Assembly: GCF_010723575.1 (NCBI RefSeq)
Contig: NZ_BLKZ01000002.1
Span: forward strand, 124,001-188,000
Reading direction: 5' to 3'
DNA length: 64,000 bases
From: Mycobacterium bourgelatii
GTDB lineage: Bacteria > Actinomycetota > Actinomycetes > Mycobacteriales > Mycobacteriaceae
Shown here: positions 8,791-17,726 of the stretch, piece after piece
Layout of the letters: every line of letters begins with the position of its first letter
How positions within the stretch are numbered: position 1 is the stretch's first letter
Notes under the pieces: generated by a model
What the model saw: the letters and a program-made list of their open reading frames with translations, nothing else
What the model was told of the DNA's origin: nothing
Databases searched by the model: none
Translations under genes and position numbers: made by a program

Positions 8791-10335
8791 ATGAGTCTCC
8801 ATGAGGGCGACGTGTTTGCCGGATACACGATCGTCCGACCCCTGGGTGCAGGCGGCATGGGCGAGGTCTACCTCGCCGACCACCCGCGGTTACCGCGGCG
8901 CGAAGCGCTCAAGGTACTGAGCAGTGACATATCGGCCGACGACGCGTTTCGCCAGCGCTTCATCCGAGAGGCCGACCTCGCGGCCACGCTGTGGCATCCC
9001 AACATCGTGCGGGTCAACGACCGCGGCGAATTCAACGGACAGCTGTGGATCGCAATGGACTTCGTCGACGGCACCGACGCGGCCACGCTGCTACAGGAGC
9101 ACTATCCGGTCGGCATGCCGGCGGATCAGGTTGCCGCGATAGTCACTGCCATTGCCAGCGCTCTCGACTATGCGCATGAACACCACAACGTGCTACACCG
9201 CGACGTCAAACCGGCGAATATCCTGCTTGCCGAACCGGAAGACGGTGACCTGCGAATCCTGCTGGGCGACTTCGGAATTGCCCGAAGCATCGATGAAACC
9301 AGTTGCCTGACGGCCACGAACATGGCCATCGGCACCGTCCCCTATTCCGCGCCCGAGCAGCTCACCGACGAGCCGATCGACGGACGCGCCGACCAGTACG
9401 CTCTGGCTGCCACCGTCTACCAGCTGCTGACCGGATCAATGCTGTTCGCGCACACCAATCCAGCCGTCGTGATCGGCCGCCACCTGACCGCGCGCCCACC
9501 GGCGTTGGCCGAAACCCGCCCCATGCTCAGGGTGTTCGACCCGGTGCTGTCCAAGGCTCTGGCGAAGGATCCGGCCGACCGGTTCGCGCGCTGCTCCGAT
9601 TTCGCCGACGCGTTCGTCCGTGCCGCCCAATCCGGCAGGCATCCCGAGGCATTCGCGCTGACCATGCCCAGGCCCATGGCGTTGCGGCCGCTGAAGAGCG
9701 GTGCATCGGCCTCCTCCGACACCGACAACCGGCGGCGAGGCAATCGGTGGCGGATCCTTGCGGCCGCATCATCGGTAGTAGCGCTGACGGCCATCGGCGC
9801 CAGTGACTTCACGGCCGACAACTACCGCCCCGCCACTGAGCAGGCTTCGGCGGTGGCAGCCCCGGCACCCGCGCAACGTCCGCCGGTTGCAGCACCCGCT
9901 CCGGTCCCGGCGCAACCGGCTGCTCAGGCCCCGCAATCTATGCCACCAGCGGCACCGGCCCCCGCTCAGGCGCCCGCGTACCAGCCGCCGGCCGCGCCTC
10001 GATCGATGCCCAGCCCGCAGGCGAATCCACCGGCCTCGCGGGCCCCTGCGCCCGTCGAAGCCGCACCGGCGCCGGCGCAACCGGCCCCGCCAGCCCAGGC
10101 AAACCCGGACCAGACCTTCATCAATTCGTTGTCACAGATTCCGGGTATCACCGTCACCGATCCCGGCACCGCCGCAGCCACCGGCCGCGCCGTGTGCTCG
10201 AGCCTGCAAAACGGTGCAACTCCCGGTGACGCCGCGGCCGCGACCGTGAACGGCAATTCAGGAGTCACTCCCGCCCAGGCGAACGCCGGGATCAACGCGG
10301 CAATCACCGCCTATTGCCCGCAATATCTGCCGTAA
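8791..10335 (+). CDS. PknF-like transmembrane Ser/Thr protein kinase with C-terminal DUF732-type domain
   Basis: 514 residues from the ATG at 8791, where kinase homology begins; the frame is open upstream without family match. Kinase motifs are complete: glycine loop LGAGGMGEVY (18-27), Lys41, HRDVKPANIL with catalytic Asp138, DFG (160-162) and SAPEQ. The kinase domain closely resembles mycobacterial PknF. A transmembrane helix (about 320-337) is followed by about 100 residues of Pro/Ala-rich linker. An external domain from about 445 has the two-cysteine DUF732 pattern (AVCSSL...AYCPQYLP). No kinase sits here in M. tuberculosis. It converges on the PPE gene with 6 bases between stops. Confidence 0.88.
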   Translation: MSLHEGDVFAGYTIVRPLGAGGMGEVYLADHPRLPRREALKVLSSDISADDAFRQRFIREADLAATLWHPNIVRVNDRGEFNGQLWIAMDFVDGTDAATLLQEHYPVGMPADQVAAIVTAIASALDYAHEHHNVLHRDVKPANILLAEPEDGDLRILLGDFGIARSIDETSCLTATNMAIGTVPYSAPEQLTDEPIDGRADQYALAATVYQLLTGSMLFAHTNPAVVIGRHLTARPPALAETRPMLRVFDPVLSKALAKDPADRFARCSDFADAFVRAAQSGRHPEAFALTMPRPMALRPLKSGASASSDTDNRRRGNRWRILAAASSVVALTAIGASDFTADNYRPATEQASAVAAPAPAQRPPVAAPAPVPAQPAAQAPQSMPPAAPAPAQAPAYQPPAAPRSMPSPQANPPASRAPAPVEAAPAPAQPAPPAQANPDQTFINSLSQIPGITVTDPGTAAATGRAVCSSLQNGATPGDAAAATVNGNSGVTPAQANAGINAAITAYCPQYLP

Positions 10336-10341
10336 GGACCG

Positions 10342-11595
10342 TTATCCGCCCGCGAACGGTTGGGCAACGACACTTGGCTTGAACCCGTACCGGGGAGCGG
10401 CGAAGTTGGCCACGCTGCGGCCGGTTCCGGCGCCGGGCATGAGCGGCACGCCACCGAAGCCCCCGACCGCGGATTCGGCGGCCGCCCCGGACGTGAGCCC
10501 GTTGAGCGCCACATTGACCGGATTGGCGGCACCGGGAAGCGCGTTGGCCCACGATGCCGGAACCGAAAGCGCCCCGACTTTGGACGCGGTGCCGGTAATC
10601 CCGCCCAGCCCGGTCCCCAGGATGTTGCCCGCGCCATTTCCCAGCGCCGGAACCGCCGCGGCCGCGGCGTCCCCTGCCGCCTTGGCCGCGCCCTCGGCCG
10701 CCTTGCCAAGGTTGGGGATGAACGAGTGCGCCAGGCCGTCAAGATCCTTCATCATCGTCGTGGACAGACGAGCGGGCGAAGCCAATCGGATGTAGGCGTC
10801 GAAAATGGTGCTGCCGTCGACGGTTGCCGACCCGGTGATGCCCTCGACGACGTCGCCCAGCATTCCGTTCAAGACGAGTCCGGAGCCGTCGGGGGTCCAC
10901 GTGTGTCCGGTCAGGCCGAGCGCCGCCGCGGGGTCGGCGAGCCAGGGCGGCAGATTCGTCAGCCCGGCCATCTGGCTCAGGGTCGTCGGGATGTTGCCCA
11001 TGCCCTGCGCGGCAGCCGCCGCGTTGAGCGCGCTGACCTGCGCGTTAACCTGGGAACCCAAACCGGCCATGCTGATTCCCGTGGACTGCGGGGTCAACTG
11101 CGGCAGTTGTGTGGCGGCCGCCGTAGCAGCGGAATAGCTGTACATCGCGGCGGCGTCCTGCGCCCACATCTCCAGGTACTGCGCCTCGGTGGCCGCGATG
11201 GCCGCGGTGTTCTGGCCGAGGAAGTTTGTCGCCATCAGCGTGGCCAGCAAGGCCCGGTTCGCCGCGATCTCCGGTGGCGGCACCGTCGCCAGAAACGCGG
11301 CCTCGTAGGCGCTCGAGGCCGCAATGGCCTGGGCGGCGACCTCGCTGGCCTGCCCGGCCGCAATGTTGAGCCAGGAAATCTGGGGCAGGGCAGCGGCCGC
11401 CATCGCCGCGGCGGAGGGCCCGTGCCATGGTCCATCGGTAAGGCCATTGACCACCGCCAGGTAGGAAGAGGCAACCGACTGCAACTCGGCGGCCAGCCCT
11501 TCCCAGGCTGCGGCGGCGGCCAGCATCGGTCCCGAGCCGGGGCCGGCGTACATCAAGGCGGAGTTGACCTCCGGCGGTAACGCTGCGAAATCCAC
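10342..11595 (-). CDS. PPE65: PPE family protein (PPE-SVP type, position of PPE65)
   Basis: 417 residues from the GTG at 11595, giving the standard opening VDFAALPPEVNSALMYAGPG; the frame extends upstream without match. The PPE domain occupies about residues 1-175 with the WxG-like DGPWHGPSA turn. The C-terminal GALSVPASWANALPG matches the SVP subgroup motif GxxSVPxxW, and the end PRYGFKPSVVAQP is typical. Exported with its PE partner through a type VII system. The PE gene lies 13 bases upstream. The esxV/esxW pair that follows PPE65 in M. tuberculosis is missing here. The symbol rests on gene order; orthology is not tested. Confidence 0.88.
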   Translation of the reverse strand: MDFAALPPEVNSALMYAGPGSGPMLAAAAAWEGLAAELQSVASSYLAVVNGLTDGPWHGPSAAAMAAAALPQISWLNIAAGQASEVAAQAIAASSAYEAAFLATVPPPEIAANRALLATLMATNFLGQNTAAIAATEAQYLEMWAQDAAAMYSYSAATAAATQLPQLTPQSTGISMAGLGSQVNAQVSALNAAAAAQGMGNIPTTLSQMAGLTNLPPWLADPAAALGLTGHTWTPDGSGLVLNGMLGDVVEGITGSATVDGSTIFDAYIRLASPARLSTTMMKDLDGLAHSFIPNLGKAAEGAAKAAGDAAAAAVPALGNGAGNILGTGLGGITGTASKVGALSVPASWANALPGAANPVNVALNGLTSGAAAESAVGGFGGVPLMPGAGTGRSVANFAAPRYGFKPSVVAQPFAGG

Positions 11596-11608
11596 GTGAA
11601 GCCGCTTT

Positions 11609-11908
11609 CTACCCAACCGAGGCGGCGTTGGCCGCCTCCGTAATGCCGTATGAGGCGCCACTGACACCAAGGGTGAGCGCCAACTGCTCCTGCACCGACA
11701 CCGCGTGGGCCGCGATCTCTTGGAAGAGCGTCGCGTGGCGGGTGAACTGTGTGGCCGCCATCAGCGAGACCAAATCGGAGGCGGCGGGAACCACGGAGGT
11801 CGTCGGACCGGCAGCGGCTGCGGTGCCGGCGCGCATCACTGCATTGATGGACATCAACTCGCCGGCAGCACCCGTTAATACCTCTGGTTCTGCGAAAACG
11901 GTCGACAT
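11609..11908 (-). CDS. PE32: PE family protein (position of PE32)
   Basis: 99 residues, a bare PE domain with the Pro-Glu pair in MSTVFAEPEVL. The C-terminal YGITE gives the YxxxD/E type VII secretion signal just after the second helix. It would form a helical heterodimer with the PPE protein encoded 13 bases downstream. No PGRS or other extension is attached. The upstream 830 bases are gene-free and presumably contain the promoter of the pair. Symbol assigned from position and size. Confidence 0.88.
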   Translation of the reverse strand: MSTVFAEPEVLTGAAGELMSINAVMRAGTAAAAGPTTSVVPAASDLVSLMAATQFTRHATLFQEIAAHAVSVQEQLALTLGVSGASYGITEAANAASVG

Positions 11909-12750
11909 TTACGAGTCCTTCCTTAATGCACTCTGCATCGATAACAACCAACGATCCAATGACGCGCGGCCACTCGTCGCTGATCTCATCACAGGCAACA
12001 TTAAGGCAGACACACAGCAAAATCGCCCCGGGCGCGCACTTGTTCACTGCGAGTTAGGAATTGTTCATTTTGCTGGCGGGAATTGGCTGCGCCACTTGAA
12101 TTCATATTTGAGAGGTCTATGAGGATCATATGAGTGAGTTCCCTTGGGAGTCAAGCCGGTCCGCGCGAGGCAGCTATGATGTCGGCCTCGCCACGATGAA
12201 CGCGTCGCGGCACAGGCCCTTGAACGCAGGGCTTCGCGGTGTAGTTTGACTGCTCAACAGCGCAGGTCAAAAAGCTGCGCGGCACGGTTTCGACCGCATA
12301 CAAGGGCGCGGTCTGGCGCCCGCGGACCCAGTGTTTTTGAACGCGAGTACATCCCATAGGATGGGCCGAGGCGCGGAACGGACTGGGCGCACACGCCCGG
12401 AACGGCCGGCGACGTCCCGCCGGCTGACTCAGCAGAAGCCATGCGCTCAGCGGCGTCAGGGGCGATGACTCGTTCGCACTCGCGATTCGCACATGAATTC
12501 GCTGCGGAATGCGTTTACCTGATGAAGTCGACTGTCAGGAAACTCAAAGACACAAAAGTTGACCAACGCCACAACGGTTTGCTGGGCGTTACTCACGTCA
12601 CATATCGAGCAGTGCAATGGCATCGTAGCTCATGGACACGCAAATATCGCTTTAGGCACGCATTGTTGAACGCAAGGTAAACAAAAAGTGTCGTCAACAC
12701 TTACGGCAGGCGACGCCAATTTGACAGATTGAGCGGCTAGGGTGCCAGGC
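11909..12750. other. Long gene-free region upstream of the PE/PPE pair and lpqG
   Basis: About 840 bases between the divergent PE and lpqG genes. It is visibly richer in A/T than the surroundings, for example GGAATTGTTCATTTTGC near 12057-12073 and runs around 12480-12680. Short open frames on both strands (up to about 110 codons) show no recognisable product and have atypical composition. I see no RNA gene, terminator or perfect repeat. It probably holds two promoters and may be bound by AT-preferring nucleoid proteins, which is an inference. Confidence 0.5.
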
Positions 12751-13500
12751 ATGCCGATCTTCCGGAGTTCCGCGCAATTTGTCCGCACGGCAATCGCGTC
12801 GGCGGGCATCGTGCTGGCCGCCGCCACCATGGCTGCCTGCGACTCGCACATTCCGAGTTCGTCGGCATCCAACCCCAGTCCGCGCCAAGTGACCGTGGTC
12901 GGATCCGGACAAGTTCAAGGTGTTCCCGACACGCTGACCGCCGATATCACCATCTCGTTCACGGCGAGCGACGTCACCAGCGCCATGAATCAAACCAACG
13001 GCCGGCAGCGAGCGGTCATCGAAGCGCTGACCCGCGCTGGGATGGACAACAAGGACATCCGCACCACCGACGTCATCCTGCAGGCCCAGTACAGCATCGC
13101 CGAGCCCGGCGGAAGTCCCACCATCACCGGTTACCGCGCGGACAACGCGATCCAGGTCAAGATCCACCCGGCCGATACCGCCTCACGACTGCTCGCGCTC
13201 ATCATCGATACCGGCGGCGACGCCACTCGGATTACCGCCGTGCGCTACAAGATCGCGGACGACTCGCAGTTGGTGAAGGACGCACGAGCGCGCGCCTACG
13301 ACGACGCCAAGAACCGCGCCCAGCAGTACGCCGAGCTGTCCGGACTCACCTTGGGCAAAGTGATTTCGATTTCGGAATCCACCGGTCCGGCGCCGGTCGA
13401 AGCGCCCCAGGCACCCGCCCCGCGCGCGTCCACCCTGCCCCTGGAACCGGGCCAGCAGACGGTGAACTTTTCGGTGACAGCGGTCTGGGAGCTGGATTAA
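12751..13500 (+). CDS. lpqG: LpqG-like SIMPL (DUF541) domain lipoprotein
   Basis: About 249 residues with an N-terminal hydrophobic signal (AIASAGIVLAAATMAAC) whose Cys is the likely lipidation site; the lipobox is weak, with Met at -3. The rest is a SIMPL/DUF541 domain: VVGSGQVQGVPDTLTADI, TGYRADNAIQVKIHP, GGDATRI, and the C-terminal QQTVNFSVTAVWELD. These segments closely resemble M. tuberculosis LpqG (Rv3623). A GTG three codons upstream is an alternative start. Function is unclear beyond being an envelope lipoprotein. It converges on hpt with 4 bases between stops. Confidence 0.93.
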   Translation: MPIFRSSAQFVRTAIASAGIVLAAATMAACDSHIPSSSASNPSPRQVTVVGSGQVQGVPDTLTADITISFTASDVTSAMNQTNGRQRAVIEALTRAGMDNKDIRTTDVILQAQYSIAEPGGSPTITGYRADNAIQVKIHPADTASRLLALIIDTGGDATRITAVRYKIADDSQLVKDARARAYDDAKNRAQQYAELSGLTLGKVISISESTGPAPVEAPQAPAPRASTLPLEPGQQTVNFSVTAVWELD

Positions 13501-13504
13501 CGGG

Positions 13505-14074
13505 CTACTGGTAGACCCGGGGGTCCAGCGTTCCGATGTAGGACAGGTCGCGGTAGCGCTCGTCGTAGTCGAGCCCATAGCCGACGACGAACTCATTGGG
13601 GATGTCGAAGCCGACGTACGTGATGTCGACGTTGGCGCCCACCGCCTCGGGCTTGCGTAACAGCGTGCACACCCGTAGGGACCGCGGATGCCGGCTCTTC
13701 AGATTGCGCAACAACCAGGACAGCGTGAGCCCAGAGTCGACGACGTCCTCAACGATCAGCACATCGCGGTCGTGGATATCGCGGTCAAGATCCTTCAGGA
13801 TCCGAACCACACCGGACGACGAGGTCGACGAGCCGTACGAGCTCACCGCCATGAACTCGAATTGGGTGGGCAGGGGGATCGCTCGCGCCAGGTCGGTGAC
13901 GAACAACACCGCACCCTTGAGGACGGTGATCAACAGCAGGTCTGGCTCGCCGCTGCCGGATAAGGCGCGGTAGTCGTTGCCGATTTGCTCACCAAGCTCG
14001 GCGATGCGCCCCTGGATCTGCTCGGTGGTGAGCAGTACGGACTTGATGTCCCCCTGGTACAGCTCCGCCGTCAC
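13505..14074 (-). CDS. hpt: Hpt, hypoxanthine-guanine phosphoribosyltransferase
   Basis: Salvages hypoxanthine and guanine using PRPP. 189 residues from a GTG at 14074. The PRPP-binding motif is VLIVEDVVDSGLTLSW (about residues 104-119); VLKGAVLFVTDLAR and the C-terminal base-binding region FDIPNEFVVGYGLDYDERYRDL are intact. The gene follows tilS with a 45-base gap, the same order as in many bacteria where tilS, hpt and ftsH are near neighbours. Confidence 0.96.
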   Translation of the reverse strand: MTAELYQGDIKSVLLTTEQIQGRIAELGEQIGNDYRALSGSGEPDLLLITVLKGAVLFVTDLARAIPLPTQFEFMAVSSYGSSTSSSGVVRILKDLDRDIHDRDVLIVEDVVDSGLTLSWLLRNLKSRHPRSLRVCTLLRKPEAVGANVDITYVGFDIPNEFVVGYGLDYDERYRDLSYIGTLDPRVYQ

Positions 14075-14119
14075 GTCCTCAGATTCTCACGCGCTGTGGC
14101 AGCCAACTCACGCGGGGCG

Positions 14120-15115
14120 TCAGATCGGTTCGGGCCGTAGGGCAAGCACGCCGTCTCGGCGGCCGGCGAACAAGCGCTGACCCGGCAGGTTCGAGCCGAC
14201 GGCCACCCCACCCTGACCGCGCCAATCGGTGACCAGCAGGTCCACTGCGCGGATCTGCTTGTCGGTCAATCCAATCGCACCGCCGGACAACAGCCACCCG
14301 CGAATCACGCGACGGCGCACCGGGTCGGGCAGTGCGGCCAGCGAACGGACATCCAGCTGTGCGTCGGGCCCCGTTCCGCGTATGGCATCCGGCAGCGCCT
14401 GCGCTGCGATCGCGTCGATGAAGTCGTTGTCTTCTCGCAGCGCCGTCGCGGTACGGGCGAGGGCCTCCGCCACGCCCCCGCCCAGCACCTCCTCCAGCAG
14501 CGGCAGCACTTCGGCGCGCAGCCGGGTCCTGGTGAAGCGGGGGTCGCTGTTGTGCGGGTCCTGCCAGGCGGTCAACCCAAGCTCACGGCAGGCGTCGTGG
14601 GTCACGCTGCGTCGCACCCCCAGCAGCGGCCGACACCAAGGCGGGTCGTAAGGGCGCATGCCGGCCATCGAGCGGGCCCCGGATCCGCGGCCGAGTCCGA
14701 GCAGCACCGTCTCGGCCTGATCGTCGAGGGTGTGGGCCAACAGCACGGGACCGTCTCGGCCAGACTCCAGGGCGGCGTAGCGAGCGCTACGCGCCGCCGC
14801 CTCCGGGCCGCCGCCGGTGCCCGAGGAGGGGCCGACCTCGACCCGAAGTACCTGCGCCGCAACGCATCCCAACGAAAGCGCCTGCGTCCGAGCGGTTTCG
14901 GCGACGTCGGCCGATCCGGGCTGCAGGCCGTGATCGACGATCAGGGCGGTGGTGGGTAGCAACTGCGCCGCGACAGCCGTCAGGGCCAACGAGTCCGGGC
15001 CACCGGACAAGCCGACGCACCAACGTGCGCCGTCCCCAGCAGTCCCGCCGAGCTGCTCCTTCAAGAACCGCTCGACAGCCGCGCGCAGCCGCGCTATAGC
15101 ACCCTGTCGATCCAT
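14120..15115 (-). CDS. tilS: TilS, tRNA(Ile)-lysidine synthase
   Basis: Modifies the wobble C of tRNA-Ile(CAU) to lysidine with ATP and lysine, switching decoding from AUG to AUA. 331 residues. The N-type ATP pyrophosphatase P-loop is GLSGGPDSLAL (about 34-44), with VDHGLQ and LAHTLDDQAET following as in the family. The Mycobacterium protein is of the short type. Its start overlaps the 3' end of the upstream protease gene by about 22 bases. Confidence 0.95.
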   Translation of the reverse strand: MDRQGAIARLRAAVERFLKEQLGGTAGDGARWCVGLSGGPDSLALTAVAAQLLPTTALIVDHGLQPGSADVAETARTQALSLGCVAAQVLRVEVGPSSGTGGGPEAAARSARYAALESGRDGPVLLAHTLDDQAETVLLGLGRGSGARSMAGMRPYDPPWCRPLLGVRRSVTHDACRELGLTAWQDPHNSDPRFTRTRLRAEVLPLLEEVLGGGVAEALARTATALREDNDFIDAIAAQALPDAIRGTGPDAQLDVRSLAALPDPVRRRVIRGWLLSGGAIGLTDKQIRAVDLLVTDWRGQGGVAVGSNLPGQRLFAGRRDGVLALRPEPI

Positions 15116-16179
15116 CGTTGCGGGTGTTCGATTTCGGCAGGAAGGGGCAGCGTTTCGGGCCCGGACCAGATCGCGTTGAATCGCTTCATCCCGACGCGAC
15201 TCACCACCTGGTCGACGAATACCTTGCCGCGGGTGTACTGGCTGAGCTTGGCATCGAGGCCCAACAACGCGCGCACCAGCCGCTGCAGCGGTGGTTGCTT
15301 GCGCTGCCGACGTTCGTCGAAGCGGCGGCGAATGGTGGCCACCGACGGCACCACCACCGGGCCGACGGCATCCATCACGTGCTCGGCGTGACCTTCCAGC
15401 AGCGTGCCCAGCACCATCAGCTGGTCCAGTGCCTTCCGCTGCGGCTCGGACTGCACGGCGCGCATCAGCCCCAGGATTCCTCCGGGGCTGCCCTCATCGG
15501 ACACGTCACCGCGGTTGCGGACGAAATCGGCCAACCGGCGCGCGACCTCGCCGATGTCGTCGGCGGGTTCCTTGGTCAGCAGGGCCAGCGACTGCGCCAT
15601 GTACTCGGTGATCCAGGGGTTGGCCGTGAACTGCACTCGGTGGGTGACCTCGTGCAGGCACACCCACAACCGAAAGTCGGACGGCTCCACCTTCAGCTGG
15701 CGCTCTACGGCAATGACGTTGGGATACACCAGAAGCAGGGTGCCGCCGCCAGCTTGCCCGCCTGCTGAAGGACCTTTTCCGGAACCTTCTGGCGGGGTGA
15801 ACGGGTCGTACTGGCCCAGGATGCCGGTGGCCACGAAGGCCAGTACGGCACCCGTCTGCGCGCCGGTGATCCGCCCGGTCACCAGCCCCCGCGGCTTCTC
15901 AGTCCCGTTGGTCATGGCCCGCATCGACTCCGCGGCGGCCTTGATCCACTCGCCCCGGTCGATGACCCGCGCGGGCGGCACCGGGCCGTCGGTGATCAGG
16001 CCGGTTACGTCGCGCACCGGCGGTTCGGCCTTCTCCGAGGCGACCATGAGCTCGTCGATAGCCTGACGGCGGGTGTAGTCGCTGGACGGCGGTCCGGGCC
16101 GGGCCAGCCGCTGACCGACAGTGGCGGCGAAGCGCCAATCGACCGCATTCCCGAGCGTCACCTCCGACGGCGCGCTCAT
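15094..16179 (-). CDS. Putative zinc-dependent metalloprotease, DUF2342 family (Rv3626c homologue)
   Basis: 361 residues. The zinc-binding signature HEVTHRVQF (HExxH) is near residue 190, and the WxTEYMAQSL and LEGHAEHVMDAVGP segments are characteristic of the actinobacterial DUF2342 / coenzyme F420 biosynthesis-associated hydrolase-like family. Substrate unknown. The ATG at 16179 is chosen because it overlaps the TGA of the upstream DacB-like gene (ATGA); another ATG three codons upstream is less likely. No signal peptide, so probably cytosolic. Confidence 0.88.
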   Translation of the reverse strand: MSAPSEVTLGNAVDWRFAATVGQRLARPGPPSSDYTRRQAIDELMVASEKAEPPVRDVTGLITDGPVPPARVIDRGEWIKAAAESMRAMTNGTEKPRGLVTGRITGAQTGAVLAFVATGILGQYDPFTPPEGSGKGPSAGGQAGGGTLLLVYPNVIAVERQLKVEPSDFRLWVCLHEVTHRVQFTANPWITEYMAQSLALLTKEPADDIGEVARRLADFVRNRGDVSDEGSPGGILGLMRAVQSEPQRKALDQLMVLGTLLEGHAEHVMDAVGPVVVPSVATIRRRFDERRQRKQPPLQRLVRALLGLDAKLSQYTRGKVFVDQVVSRVGMKRFNAIWSGPETLPLPAEIEHPQRWIDRVL

Positions 16180-17576
16180 ACGTCGCATCCGCAGAACCAG
16201 AGCTTGGTCGCGAGCGCATCCATGGCGTTGCGGCCGTTCGGCCCGGCGTCGTTGGAGACGAAGGCGAACGTCAGCACCCGTCCGCTGGCGTCAGTCACCA
16301 CTCCGACGAGCGCGTTGACGGCGGTGAGCGAGCCGGTCTTGGCGCGCAGCCAGCCGGCCGGACCCAGGTTGGTGGCCCGGTCCAGAAAACGTTCGGCCAG
16401 TGTGCCGCTGCCGCCGGCGATCGGCAGCAGATCCAACAGGGGGCGCAGGGCCGGCTGGTCCGGCCCGGCCGCTGCCCGCACCGTGGCGTCGAGGGTGCGC
16501 GCCGTCAGCCGGTTGTCCACCGACAGGCCGCTGGAGTCCGCCAGTTGGGCTCCCGCGGTGTCGATGTGCGCGGTGCCCAATCGATTGGTCACCGCGTCGA
16601 CGGCGCCGGTGAAGCTCTGCGGCCGGTTGATGGCGGCCGCGACCTCCCGGCCGATGCATTCGGCCATCACGTTGTCGGAGGCGTTCATCATCTGGGACAG
16701 GCGCTGGATCAGCGGCGCCGACTGGACCACGGCCAGTTGGCGCGCGCCGGGAGGTGCCGAACCGATCTTGACCGTCTCCGGGTCCAGGTCGAGCGCCTTG
16801 GCCAGCTCTCGCCCGGCGTCCAGCGCCGGTGTCTTGGAGCGGCGCGAGTTCACCGTGGTCGGCTGGATACGACCGGCGTCGATCATCGCCGCCTCGATCG
16901 GTGCGATGTCACCGTTGTCGACGTCGGCCGGGTCCCATCCGGGTGCCATCGTCGGACCGCTGTACGCCGAGATGTCGACCTGCACGGCCGTGGGCGTGAC
17001 GCCGCTGCGGCGAATCTGGTCGACCAGGTCGCTGATGCGTGCCGCGCCGTGGTACCAGGTCTCCACGCCTGGCGGGGCGGCCGACAACGTCGGGTCGCCC
17101 GCGCCCACCAGCACTATGACCCCGTTGCCCCCGGGTGAGCCGGCCGGGCCGCCGGCCACCACGCGCGTGCTGATCCGGGCCTGACGGTCCAACGTCAGCA
17201 GCGCAGCCGCCGCGGTCAGGGTCTTGTTGGTCGACGCCGGAATCAAGGGCAGGTCGTCGGCCAGCTGCCAAAGCACCTTGCCGGTCAAGGCGTCACTGAT
17301 GCGGGCACCCAGCTTGCCCAGATTGGGATCGGCCGCCACCTGTTCCAATGCCGCGTTGACGCCGCCGGGCTCGGGAATCGCCGCGGTGTCGGCGACCGGT
17401 GTCACCCCGGGCTTGACGGTGGGCGGCCGCGGCGGCGGAACGGTCGTCCGCGCGCTGCTGGTCCCGTGGCCACCCGTGGTGAAGTACACCGCCCCGGCCA
17501 CGATGGCACCGACAAACGCCAGCACAGCCAACGCCACGAGCGCGTGGGTGGTCTTGCGCCAACGCCTGGGACCCAT
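16176..17576 (-). CDS. D-alanyl-D-alanine carboxypeptidase/endopeptidase, PBP4 (DacB) family (Rv3627c homologue)
   Basis: 466 residues with an N-terminal membrane anchor (about 13-33) and a Pro-rich linker. Active-site motifs of the class C penicillin-binding proteins are present: SxxK in IPASTNKTL (about 114-122), SxN in MNASDNVMAE and KTG in LRAKTGSLT. Expected to trim peptidoglycan stem peptides at the cell surface. First gene of a compact minus-strand unit with the DUF2342 protease, tilS and possibly hpt. Confidence 0.93.
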   Translation of the reverse strand: MGPRRWRKTTHALVALAVLAFVGAIVAGAVYFTTGGHGTSSARTTVPPPRPPTVKPGVTPVADTAAIPEPGGVNAALEQVAADPNLGKLGARISDALTGKVLWQLADDLPLIPASTNKTLTAAAALLTLDRQARISTRVVAGGPAGSPGGNGVIVLVGAGDPTLSAAPPGVETWYHGAARISDLVDQIRRSGVTPTAVQVDISAYSGPTMAPGWDPADVDNGDIAPIEAAMIDAGRIQPTTVNSRRSKTPALDAGRELAKALDLDPETVKIGSAPPGARQLAVVQSAPLIQRLSQMMNASDNVMAECIGREVAAAINRPQSFTGAVDAVTNRLGTAHIDTAGAQLADSSGLSVDNRLTARTLDATVRAAAGPDQPALRPLLDLLPIAGGSGTLAERFLDRATNLGPAGWLRAKTGSLTAVNALVGVVTDASGRVLTFAFVSNDAGPNGRNAMDALATKLWFCGCDV

Positions 17577-17726
17577 GCTCCTCCGATCCGGTAAGCCCCT
17601 GCTAGCCCTGTGGGCCGAGCTGTTCTGGAATCATTCTGCCGAACCGGCCGGGCGACAGCCGCGCGGCACCCGCTGCACTAGGGTGTCCCCCGACGCATTT
17701 GCCTTTCTCGTGTAAGGAGCCGACCC

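Noticed and set aside
12151..12492. 113-codon minus-strand open frame in the gap before lpqG
   Set aside because: No ribosome binding site, atypical composition and no recognisable product.
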